Below, in pieces: positions 35,921 through 48,290 of a stretch of 64,000 nt of DNA. Made by a program: the position numbers and the translations under genes. Under the pieces are notes generated by a model. The model had not been told where the DNA came from, did not search any database, and saw only the letters and a program-made list of their open reading frames with translations. This stretch comes from Holothuria scabra (taxonomy: Eukaryota > Echinodermata > Holothuroidea > Aspidochirotida > Holothuriidae), in the NCBI GenBank assembly GCA_037179385.1, contig CM074196.1, positions 34,000,486 through 34,064,485 on the forward strand, written 5' to 3'. The stretch's first letter is position 1. Each line of letters opens with the position of its first letter.

Positions 35921-36178
35921 TGGACGAACTCGATCAGGGCTTGTGTTTTGTGACTGTATGGAGCCATTAGTGGGGTCCATCAGCCTTAAATCATCTTCAT
36001 TTACTGTCAACTTGAATTTCAAACCCTTATGTTCGGTGAAATTGAAGGAATCAAGCTACAATTTAGTGTAAAACCATCCATAACACTGGTAAGCAAGGAC
36101 ATTGAAAGATTAAACGGTGATAGAATCCAGTTATGGCCGACTGAAATCAGACCATCACTTGCTGTCCGAATTCGTCTA
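35921..36178 (-). mobile_element. TA-flanked MITE, family W, copy 4
   Basis: Left end tggacgaactcgatc is diverged; right end CCGAATTCGTCTA is followed by TA. The interior gccattagtggggtccatca is shared with the other copies. Confidence 0.75.
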
Positions 36179-37744
36179 TAGCACATACTGTGACTTATAA
36201 ACAAGTTTTAAGAGAGTAAACTTGTTGAAGAAAAGTGTGTGAGTAACCTTTTATTCTTCAAATATTGTAAACCTCCTTCACACATACCAACTGAAATCCA
36301 AACACTAACATGATATCAACCTGACTGAAAGACTCTTATGTGTTCTTATAACTCTCTCTAACACCCAAACTGGAAATAGCACCAACCAAATAACTGATTT
36401 CAATAAACAATCTTCAAAAAAACTAAGTTCAACAACTTTGTATCTTGCAACTGTGTACTTCTATCTTTATATCTTTACACTCTTTCATAAACTTTCTAAA
36501 TACTTACTTTCGTTCTTAATACCTCAAAACTCAACTTTGTAATCAACTTTTTTTCAAAATTTAATTACTTCTACTTAAGTCTCATCGACTCTCTGGTGAA
36601 GAGCCAATGGGGCAAATCAAACAATACTCCATACGACTGTTTCTGCTCCCTGAATAAGCTGCATCCTCTGAGGAACACAAACTCAACGGAACAAACTCTC
36701 AATCTTTAAACTTTCCACTTTCTGACTTCTTCTCAATGTAAATACTAGAACACATTCAACTTTGGTTAAATTGTATCTCAGCCATCTCTTGAACAGCAAA
36801 TGCATTAGTTTAATATTTGTTAACTTGCACAAAACAAATTCTGCTATAAGTTCTCAAACACATTTCCTTACAATAAATGGAGCACCATTTTCATAAACAA
36901 GTTAGTTAAATAGCATTGTTCTCCATCAGCTGTTTCATCAGGGTGCTACACAGACAAAATAAAATTTCCGAAGATGTTTTGGCACCCAGACAAAAAATTT
37001 GCCACCTGCACAATAAGTTGAGCTACGCAGACAAAAAGCTTTGAATCTGAAACCAGTCCACAGAGCAAACAGTAAAAATATCACTATATCAGTGTTTTCA
37101 TTGGTTGTCACAATGTCCCTAGTCATCAAAGAAAGCTAGAGTTGCATCCATCATTGATGTGATGTTAGATAACATCTTCCAAACAGAGACACAGTCTCTC
37201 TTTGAACCACCTTCCAAGACAGTGACCACTACTAACCTTAAATGTTTGGAGAACCAGGATGAAAATTGAATCAACAGAGAACCCTGATATAAGGACTGAT
37301 CACCTTGTTTTTCCTTTAAAACATTGAAGATTATATGTGGGTTAATGGGAAAAACTTTTTCATTCAATGTTTTTTTATAGTCTCCATATTTTATTCCCAC
37401 CAGCAACTCCATCCCTTCCTTTTCTCCAGGGAAAAAAAACAGATAACACCTACAAAAACAATAATGAAAACAATACTGGAGGTATATTCCTGCACGTCTT
37501 CTTCTATAAAGATATCCCTAGAGAAAATAAATAGAAATATAATTCATTGACTTGTAATTTTTTTAAAAATTTTATAGGGACTCCGCTAATAAAGCCATTT
37601 GTTATTTCTAGAACAGAACTCTTAAAAGTTGAAATAAACTGACTGTTGAATATATTAAACGGATAATTGCTAAAAGCCCTATACATAAACCATAAACCAT
37701 TCTTAATCTATTTCAGTGATCAACCACAAGCCTTTACACTACCA
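36179..37744. other. Intergenic, no gene seen
   Basis: AT-rich. A segment from about 36589 (ctctctggtgaagagccaa) is similar to one at about 42111 in intron 8, so a minor dispersed repeat is likely. No gene is supported. Confidence 0.4.
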
Positions 37745-37750
37745 TTTATT
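37745..37750 (-). promoter_or_regulatory. Candidate poly(A) signal of the ARID gene
   Basis: AATAAA on the minus strand, about 820 bases past the stop codon. An ATTAAA variant nearer the stop, at 38328-38333, is an alternative. Confidence 0.4.
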
Positions 37751-38568
37751 CCCTAAAAATAAAAACTAACAATTATGCCAAAATTCCTCATCCCTGTTCA
37801 AAAAACTGAGCACCAAATAACAAGGCAATATTTTCCATTTTTAAAGTCTGTGGTAAGACCTCACTCATGACTTAAGCCCGAGTCACACCACTGTGACCTC
37901 TCACAATCTGACGCAAAGCAGAATCTCATCCAATAAAGTCATATCGGTGTGAAGAGTGCCTCAACTACGTTTTAATGAATTTCAGTTGAGTTAAAAACGT
38001 TGAATCACAGTCAGGATGACTTGGTGTTGTAACAGGTTTTTAGAAGGCACTAGAAGTCTACAATCTGTGTCCATCACATAGATGTTGTAAGAAGCGATCT
38101 GTCTCAGGCTTAACACTGTCTTTCTGACCAAGAGGCAGAAATACTTGCTTCCTTGATAAATCAATCAAAGGTAACACTACTTTTCTCTTTGACAAACATA
38201 CTAAATATGACATCTATGCATTTATATAATTATATATGCAGGCTCATAATGAAATACAAAAAAACAATAGCCTGCAAAGAAATGAAAAAAGAGAATGCCC
38301 ATTCAAACAATAACAAAAGATGTTTGCTTTAATTGACCATAATACTGCACTGCTTTCTGAAAGCCAACTAGTCTTTCCACAATATAACATTTCATCTTTC
38401 CAAGAAGGTTGAAAACTGTTAAGTTCTTGAGCTGACAACATTCTGGCATATCCAATCAATACTATAACTATCTTGGTTGTAAACATATGTAACATATTAG
38501 TTATAAATACTGTTTTTTTTACAATAAAACATTTGTCATCTAAAGCTGATAATAATGATCTTTCTTGT

Positions 38569-38793
38569 CTAGAGTTCTGAAAATTCCATCTGTAAGACTG
38601 CATCCAACCTGGACACTTCTTGCACCATATCGTCAACACAAGAGGCTGATCTCTGGCTAGGGAAGGAGCTGTAAGGGGGTGGTACTTTCTCTGGAATGAT
38701 GTAAGATGAAGGAGGCGGGGCCAATCCTTCTGGCACACGCTGAGGCGGGGCCAATCCTTCTGGCACTCGCTGTACATCATCAAGAGAGTTGGA
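38569..38793 (-). CDS. ARID gene exon 10 (terminal, residues 493-566)
   Basis: The acceptor follows tttttcttactatatag. It encodes a perfect 10-residue tandem repeat (QRVPEGLAPP, 38743-38772 and 38713-38742), then VPPPY, and ends at TAG. A different frame stays open longer here (38244-38897) but does not fit the splice phase. Confidence 0.85.
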   Translation of the reverse strand, partial: SNSLDDVQRVPEGLAPPQRVPEGLAPPPSSYIIPEKVPPPYSSFPSQRSASCVDDMVQEVSRLDAVLQMEFSEL

Positions 38794-41700
38794 CTATATA
38801 GTAAGAAAAATAAAACAAAAGAATTACTAGAGCAGCAATTGCTGCAGTTGCTCAACCCTTCTGATGTAATGGCATCTTCAGTTTTTATTTTTAACACAAT
38901 CGTGGCCTACACTGTGTACCTTTAATTCATGTTGGGCCAACCATGATGTAACACTTGCACCTAGCAGCTGGACAGTGCTGCACTTCAGACGTAGGTAGTG
39001 TTGATTGGTTTTGGGCAAGAGCAGTCACCCCAAACTTATTCTGAAGAAACAGCTAATCTTACAATTTCCTTTTTATTTCTCTTCAAAGCATCTGTCAGAA
39101 TGTTTTGAGAATTACATGCTGCATACAACCAAGCAGTTATTCCAAATAAATTTGACTTCTCCACTGAGGAGGAAAACATTGTCACATGATACTAAGGAAA
39201 CAATCATCAAATAGTCTACTAAACTAATTCAAGTTGACATGACTGCAATTCCCCTTTAAACAGAAATTATTCAAAGCAATTAATTTCTGAATTGGCACTA
39301 GGCTTTGAGTGAGCAATTTAAAAGTCTTTAAGGTTCTTCAAGAATTCTGCTATTTCAATTACACCATGAAAACAATTAAGGGATGATGAGCCAAATATAG
39401 GGACTCCCTGGACAAACAATGACCAACCTGTATGCAATATCAGGAATTGTAGGAAAAAGATGGGATACACAAACCAAGCTCAGCACATAGTGCATTCCTC
39501 CCACAGACTTCCTATACATATGGACAGAGCATACTGCACGGTACATTGTCGCCACCGTACGTGTGAGAAAAAGTGCACCAAGATGGCCGTCTGCTATGGT
39601 TTTCTGTGATGGTTTGGACTTGCTCAAGTCAATTCCAGATTTTGCAAGAAAGTTGAAATATTTTTAAAATAAGGCAAGGTAAGGTCAAAACCACTTCATG
39701 TATTGCAGGAAAATGATATTGTTTCCCATTCAAGTTTAACTTCTGCTTGCCCTTGCTTTGAGTCGTCGTCAAATCAGACAATTTATAGCTTCATGGCCGC
39801 CATCTTGGTGCACCTTTTTTGTCCCAGTCGGTGGTGACCATCTACAGATAGGACGTACACGTTACATGCTCTGTCCATGTATATAAGTCCATGATTCCTC
39901 CCATATACTACTAAGTCTTTTTCTCACTGCGGCTAGCCTGACTATGCAAAAATACAATCTCCAAGACACTTTACAGCAGACACTTAAAAGCAAATTAAAG
40001 GGCAACTTTTTTGCACCAAAAGGCAGTTTACAATCCACAGACCCCTTTTCAGGAAGCAACCACAAAGGATCGTGAGATATAATGTTGGTATGCATCTTTT
40101 TTTTGCAAAACTTTACTTCCATTGACAAAAGCAACATGTACCAAAATCCCATAAATCCCATAATTCTTTCAACCTGCTGTTTGGAAAAGGGTCTAAAACA
40201 CAGAATGAGTAGGGACCCTCCTTATATTTAGAAAGACCTTAAAAAAGGATAGGGTATAAAAATTACTTGGGTGAAGTCAAACTTTGGAAGACTGGCTGTG
40301 AGTACTTGAGTGTTTTGTTTATCTTGACAATTTGGAGGATGTGGGGTAAAAAAATAAATTGGATACTAAAACACAACGTTTGTGAACCATTGCAAGGATT
40401 TCTCCTATCATGAGTACTGACACTCTGATACCAAACTACTGGTTATGCCCTTTTACAGTGACAAGGGGTATGGTGGAGGTATTTGACTTCACTCGCGTGC
40501 ACAGGAAGTGAAAGGTCTGGAAGCGGGGGATGGTGAATTCCCCCGACTGACATGGGAGGGGTTTTGGGGGCAATAGAAAGCTTTCACCGTCCAACCTGAA
40601 CCATCTCCTTTGGAAAATTATTGCTCTTTTGAGGAGTGCAAAAATGCAAAACAGTGTATTTTTTAAAACATTCTGAAGCATTTTAGACATGCATGTCAGC
40701 TAATTCAGGGGAGTGTTCCTTTTGCTTGGTCAGACAACTTACAATTTATTTTAGCATTTGTGGTGTCACTGATGTTTTTCAGGTTTTGCTCATTTGTTGT
40801 ACATAAAAACATACCTTTTTCCTTTGTTCCTTGAGCACTGTGTCAAGATCATCATACTGCATAGAATAAAACTCTAGGACTGGTCTTCCAGAATCCTTCT
40901 GTGCCTCATATTTGCCTGAAAGAAATAAGCAAAATAAGATGCATTTATACAACCTTAACTTTCAAGCAAGCCATCATTATTTTAAAAAGTTATTCCAGGT
41001 GTAACTATTTCAGAACGGACAATACAATTGGAAATATTTTATCTGCCAAATACTTCTTATCACACCAATTGCTTTTTCAATGTGTCAACATCTAGAAAAT
41101 TGTTATCAAGCTTTAGCTCAGTATTTCCAACATATGATCTACCATAAATCTTCCAAGATGACAATACTCCTAGTGTGGAAACAACTCCATCAGAGCAAAT
41201 TATGGCAATTTAACTTTATGAGTACCCATTTATCCCTTCAAGAGGGTGGGGTGATATTATGAAGAGAGATCCTAAGTTAAACTCCTGGCCTAGTCGTACC
41301 ACAAAGACTTGAAATATGGGACACTGCCACTGTGTTTGGTGCTCAGCATGTGCAATGGGTTACGGAAAACAAGCCAGTGAGCAACAACTGAAAAAAGCTG
41401 TGGCTGTCTGACTTAAACCAATTGGTTTAACTGAGCTGTAAACCTCATCAGGCTTGGGGTGATTACATCTCAATGTAATCAATTACGATTGCGATTACTT
41501 CATATTTTATGATTGCGATTATGATTACGATTACAGCTAAAATTGAAAGTAATTGATTACGATTGCGATTACTCTGCAATGTAATCACGATTGTAATCGT
41601 GATTTCATTTTATTTCCACCTAAACAATGTAGTGGGCAAAACCATCCAGTGTCCACAACTGGAAAAAAAGGCTATGGACATTGCTCTAGATAAGCCCGGA

Positions 41701-44700
41701 AGGATACAGGTTGAGGCATAAAACCCTATCTAACTAACTATATTTGGTTTCTAACATTTTCTTTTGCAAAAAGTACCTCTAGAAAATGATGTAATTAGAC
41801 AAAGAAACAACTCTGGAAGTACTGTGCCTCATTTTTGTGCAAATAGCACATGTTAAAGATTTATTGCTCAAATAATTATTGGTGGGATGTTGAAGTGCTC
41901 AAACACAGTACTCATTGACTTTGTAGCCATCTTCCTCCAAGAAAGTTACAATGACAGCTGACCACTCCAACAAACAGTAGTACAGTACAACTAAACATAA
42001 GCTGCCTTTAGTAATACATACAACCAATGTGTACTCAGACACATAACACCTGTAAAACTTTTAACCCCACCTACAACTACAGTACATTGCAGTTTTTTCT
42101 AAAAGTCCCCTTAACTCTCTGGCGAAGAGCCAAGGGGGGAAAACCAAAACATTTACTCCCGGAGGAATTCTGCTCCCTTAAGGAGCTAAATGTCCCAAAT
42201 GGACAAGTACGCCCTCTACAGGGCAAACATGCAGTCACATTGCAGTGACTTGAACATTTTCCTTTCAACAATTTCTTCTATCATCTCTTAAAGAACATTA
42301 ACTTTCTCAGCCAGGCCTTCCTTTTGAGATCACACTTCAGGTAAACAGGAAATGAGAACAATAGACTAAAGGTATCAATAGTACACTTCCAAAAGCTGCT
42401 ACTACTGTAGGAGTCTCCTGGTCCATTGCCCATGGAAGTTTTTATCAATGGAGCTTTTAAATAAACTTAGTTACTTTTAGATGTAGCATTTTGTCAGTTT
42501 GATGGCTACTGCTTCACGGAGTGTTTAATATCAAATCAACCACGTGTTTAACAAGGATATGTTCAGGTTGAGTGGCGGAGCTGAATAAACAAATTGTGCA
42601 ACACAATGGTGTCCCAAAGTAGAGATTATTGAACCCATGTACTTCTCACTCATTTTAAGCTGGAACATCCAAGAAAGAGGGACAATTAAATTTTGTCATT
42701 CCAACAGAAGAACCAAGCACTGAAAAAATTGTTTAGTAACTTTACTTCTCTGTTCAATTTAACTTCAAGGTAATCAGAAATGAAAGCATGATTGCGATTA
42801 CTTTGCCATTGTAATCAATTACAATTGCAATTACTTTGCGATTTTCACAAAAGTAATCGATTGCGATTACAACCACTTCAAAATGTGTAATCGATTGCAA
42901 TCGATTACAATTACTGATTACGATTACCCCAAGCCTGAACCTCATACAACTTGCTACTTGATAAAATGAAAATGAATACAGCAGAGACACATTTTCCTAT
43001 TAAAGAGTACCTCAAGTCTAGGATTTTTAAAGTTCATATATTTTACAGGTTGCAAAATGGATCTTATTCATTCAAATCCCATTGTCACAGCTTCTTCCAT
43101 TGTTGACATTAAACATTGAAACTGATTCACTTAAAACAAAATAGTCAATTGTGCAATAATTTGTGACTTTCTTGTTGTACAACTCACATGTCCTGCTTTG
43201 TTTCCTTTTGAGATTAAAAATGTTTATAAGACTTTGAAGGCTTCCTGTTTGCTTGCATACCATGTTGTACAGAGAAAGCTTAACTACATCACTCCATATT
43301 AAAGAGTGCTATCACACCTTGGTACAAGGTGCAGTAACTTTCAGAAAAGGGAAGAAATATAAAGAATGTAATTTGAGTAGCACAACAATGACATCACAGA
43401 CTATTGTGCAATGTGCTGTTTCAAATTGAGTTAATTAGCTTCATTTAAAATCTCATCTGAGGAATGTCCTATGCAGTTGGCATTGAACTGTTTGAATTCA
43501 GTTTTCATGTTGTGTAAAATATATATTTTTGAAATTTTTGACTTGAGATACACTTTAACTTGTGAGAAGGAGTGCAGATAGAAAAAGGTTTGATACACTT
43601 GTAGTTTTTTTTCCTTCATCATGCTTTTGTCTTTTGGGGGAAACCCCCAAAACAGTATACTGATGGCCATAAACTTTGTGTTAAAACCACTACAGGAACA
43701 ATACTTGGCATTTTGACCTCCACAGAAATAGCTGTATTGAAATTAACAAATCAACTGAGTGATATTTATAAGGACTCATTATACCCATAGAAATAATTAT
43801 TGAAAATGTGAAAATGCATACAAGTTGACCTTCACCTTGTAATCCTATGTAGTACAATAGTTTTGTGGAAATGCACAGAAAAAGTGAAATGTGGCCAAGC
43901 AGGCTTTTCCCTGACCATGTCTGTTTACAGTGACTATAATATATGTGGTTTAAATGTGTATTTCATAACAATAACTCCATAGCTAATTTAACAGCCATAT
44001 CAAGGGTCAACAGACAGAGTGACCTACTATCAGTTCTATGCTAAATCGACTCCCATCCCTCGGAAATTAACACAGCTGGAAAAGACTCAAAAGAGGATGC
44101 TGAACCTTTTTACAGTCTCAATTAAATCTGTCTAGAACACTTGTATAAAACACTCAGTTATTTTACTCTTCAAGGGCACATGGGACTCAATGAATTACTA
44201 GGTACAGACAAACTTCCCCCATCAGTAGATAAAAAAAGACACTTGGAAAGCTCAGTTATCATTTCCCTATTTAATATGTGTTTACCCAAACAAAGAATGT
44301 TGCTAAGCAGTATGTTCTAAGAATGTGAGTTAATTATACAGCTTGTTAAAAACAGGAAGAAAAAAAGGCAACAAATGCCTTTCTTGATTTAGAGCCAATA
44401 TTCCACGACAGCAATCATAGAATCCCAAACACATGAATGCAATGTTCTGGAACAATTCTTTTAAGTAATAGAATTCCCAAGAGGATCTCCTAGTAATAAC
44501 AAAATCAATATTGGCAATGTAAAGTATTCATAGACTTTGGAAGAAGGTTTTATGATGAAGACAAAAGCAATCAAGGCAAGGCTCATGTGATAATCACAAG
44601 AACTATTACTCTAATTTAAAAGCACACAATCCACTCCCCATCTGTACCCTACCCCCTCGTCCATATTTATGTCTTTGTTTGATAAAAGAATATAAAAGTC

Positions 44701-47700
44701 ACACTATTTGATGATTTAGTTAGATGAGATTTAATGACACACCAACACAAATGCGATTTGCGAAGTCACCAAGAGAAGAAAACGATATAACTTTCGGTTA
44801 AATTACCTCAAAAACCTCATAAAACTGATGTCAATTTCCACTAATGAGATTGCAAATGCTGGAGTCATGTCAGAAATTTCTGAAAGGTTAACTTTCCTTG
44901 AGAAAGCTAAGAACAAGGGAAATATCTGTCTGTTCAAAAATAAAGTTTTTAGGTTGGGCAAGGTACAGTACTTCTGGCAAATATGGGAGTATTCACAACA
45001 GTCAACAAGAATGTGACAGACAGTGACAGTACAGTTACAGGGCAGACAATAAGGTCTTCCTCCCCATGAAGCAAAAAAACATGGGTTGGACAAGTGTGAC
45101 CCATGAGAGCTCTCGTCAGGGCTTCATCCTCCCTCCAGTTACCAGGGGTAAATGTATCAAATGGATGTAAAGAGTTAAAAATACATTCAGCGATGTAAGC
45201 AAAGTAGGACTACATATCCTGAAACCTCATTCATAATTGTCAGCTTGGAAGGGAGTCTAAGGTGAAGGACTTCCCTTTGAGAAATTTTTCCATCAAAAAA
45301 ACAAACAAACAAAAGTTGTCATTTTTCTGCAAAAAGGGAAAATAAGAAAAACACCTACATTTAGCTTTGGGGCTCATTACATGTCACCCCAAAGCACAAT
45401 TTTTATAGTGGTCTACAGAAATTCTCAATTGACATTGCTCTATCATTGACAGTTCAAAAAATGCTAAGTACTGTAGCTTACATTACACAGCATGTATTAC
45501 AATGAGAGAGTTCTGATAACACATTTAGGTCTTCTATACTAACACTAAAGTAATAGACTGAGATAGGATCTGGAAGAGGATGAATTTTACAAAGTTGTGG
45601 GAGAGGCTAAAGTTAATAGGATAGGAGAATTGGAAGTGTCTGGGGTTAGAAGGTTTGGCCTTTAATTAAGGGCTTTGTATATGAAACATTCTAATATTCT
45701 TCTAACTAGAGCAGCCATGCTGCAGAATCTCAATGAATGTTAAGAAATCAAAGTTTCCATATTGTTGCTGATGATATTATAGTCCTCCATTGGTGCTTTG
45801 CATTAAAAGATTTTGCACCTATTTGTTTACATCCTGCCACATTTCATGCTCAAAAATGATCAAATGCATAGAAAACAATTTTTACAATAAAACTGTAACA
45901 CTAAGTGATGGACACAATCCTTGTGCACCATACTGAAAACGTAGAAAAGCAAAAATAATTAACCAGCTAGATGCAGATCAGTGACATCTTCTAATAAATC
46001 CAACAGTCCATAAAAGCCATTTTCCTTCTGCATTCCACACTATTATCTCTTTCAAATCACTCTGCCTAAAGCTACTTTTACTGTCTCATTCAAACATTTT
46101 GGTATTTCACAACTTCTGGAGGAGTGAGAGCTATTTCTCTGCTGATAACTTGAGTTTTTGCATTGTTACACTGAATAATTAGTGGGTAGAAACAGCACCC
46201 ATGAAATGCAGTATATTGCAGATCCTAAAATACACTTCAATATTTGAACTCTTTCAGGTGGTTAAATTTTCCATCACAACACAGAGACACTTTGATAATG
46301 CCTCCTGGAAACATTTTGTGCAGTGCACTGTAACTTGATTAATTGTAAAATAAGCTTATTCCTCTCAAGATAACTACTTGGCAAATATCTGCTTACAGAG
46401 CCTTTATTTATGATCAACCTAAAGCAAGATTATCTCACAGTTACTTCATGTTTGATTTAGCAGAGGTGTGATGCCAAGCCTCTAACATCTGAAAGTTTAA
46501 ATACATAATGTAAACATTCTCAGTCAGTAGGTATCTGTGGCAAGCAACCAAAGTGCTGTGTGCAAAGAAATGACAGCTTCCGTGAAGTTTCAATAACAAC
46601 TGAAGAGTTTTACCACAAAAATTGCCAAAATAACTTAGCAACACTTAGCAACCACCACTTTTTTAATGTGAAAAAATATGTCTCCTGTCCCCAACCCAAA
46701 GAGTATGCTCTCCAATTCTTAAAGACATTGACCACTGATTAAGTCACATTCCCTTTCTATAAAGAAATTCCATCCACTGGCTAGTGTGACAATATCTCAA
46801 TACATGTTATGTATTGAGATAAAAATGACAATTCTGGAACATTTTCTTCATCTATTCTGCTCAATCTACCATCTTTATTGTTTTACATCCTTTTACAAAT
46901 ATTGACTATTACATACTTTCACTGGATATTTACAACTTCAGAGCTCTTTCTTTCATACAGAAACAAGAGTAGAATTATGCACGGAAGGTGTTTCACTTGC
47001 CTGCATTGCTTTTTTATGAACTGTAAATCATTCCTGAAAACAAGGAAATGAGGATGAAATAAGTTCTAAATTAGTTAAAAGGGCAATCAGAGTTTGACAA
47101 GGAATATTAAAATTTTGTTAAGCACCTCGTTTTTCCCTTCTGAACTGATTATTTACCAAAGTTAATTTAGAAACACTGAAGAGGTTTTTCAGGTTGGAAG
47201 GAAAGTTAAATTTGTGTTAATTGCTGTTGATTGAAACTTTCTGAATATTTGTCAGCTAATAAAATTCCACACAGATGCAATACTACACAGCCTCCACTAC
47301 ACTGCAACAAATCACAATGTAAGACTACAATTGTGAATCATATTTTGTTTCTCTTTCTCTCAGTTTTAAGTCATGTGCAAATGTGGCACTGAATTTAAGT
47401 TGTGAACACATTGTAAAAACAAGCTCTCACTACCCCTTTAAATAACAGAACACAAACAACAAAGTACCAAATGAACTGAAAGGAATAAGAAAACCCATAC
47501 CTTGCGTAGATGAATCAAAATACTGTGTTTTGTCCAAATCCTGGATAATGTTGTCAATTTCTAAAATATCTTTCTGAAAGTCAACTGGATCCAGATACCA
47601 ACCTTTAAAAGAATACAAACAAATCTGTCAAAGAAGGCATTCTTTACAGCATTTATAAACTTGGTAAAATATTTAGCACAAAAATACCTTAAAATGGGAA

Positions 47701-48254
47701 TTTCCCAGGGTGCTTTTGTGGCCAATTTATTGTATAAATGTGAAAGGGGGCTCTAGGCTTCCCAAAGGAAAATTTGGAACAAAGTTCCATTTTTGTAGAG
47801 GCATTCTTTTCAACTGTTTTATGAAGTGAAAACATAACAGAAGGGGCTACTTTGGGTTTTCATGTGGATTTTTTTATTTTGCAGGTTTACAATTAGGAAA
47901 GTATAGCAAAGTATTTTATTTATTCTTGTAAACAAAACAGTACAATACCAGATGCAACAACGTTTTACTATAAGTTTAAGTTCAATACTGAAGTGGAAAT
48001 TTTTATTTTAAAAAAGAATAACGACGAAACAAAGGAGGATGAATATAGATCTGTTTTCAGTTTCCTGTGAAAACTTAAAAGTTAATTTCATTTACATTCA
48101 TTTTCAATTTTTTCAAGATGCTGTATGCATATTGGCTACACACCATTCAAGGTTTTTTGGTTATTGATTTTGTAAAATAGACTGTAACGTTGTAATATTG
48201 TATTATACTGCAAACTTTGTTAAAAACAATATTGAATTGCAAATAAAAGAGGTG

Positions 48255-48290
<36 letters not shown>

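Noticed and set aside
38244..38897. 217-codon minus-strand ORF
   Set aside because: It reads the terminal ARID exon in the wrong frame and runs through intron on both sides; the in-phase frame ends at 38569.
44030..44105. Possible second LINE fragment (a QLEKTQKRML-like reading)
   Set aside because: Too short, with stops soon after; it could be chance.
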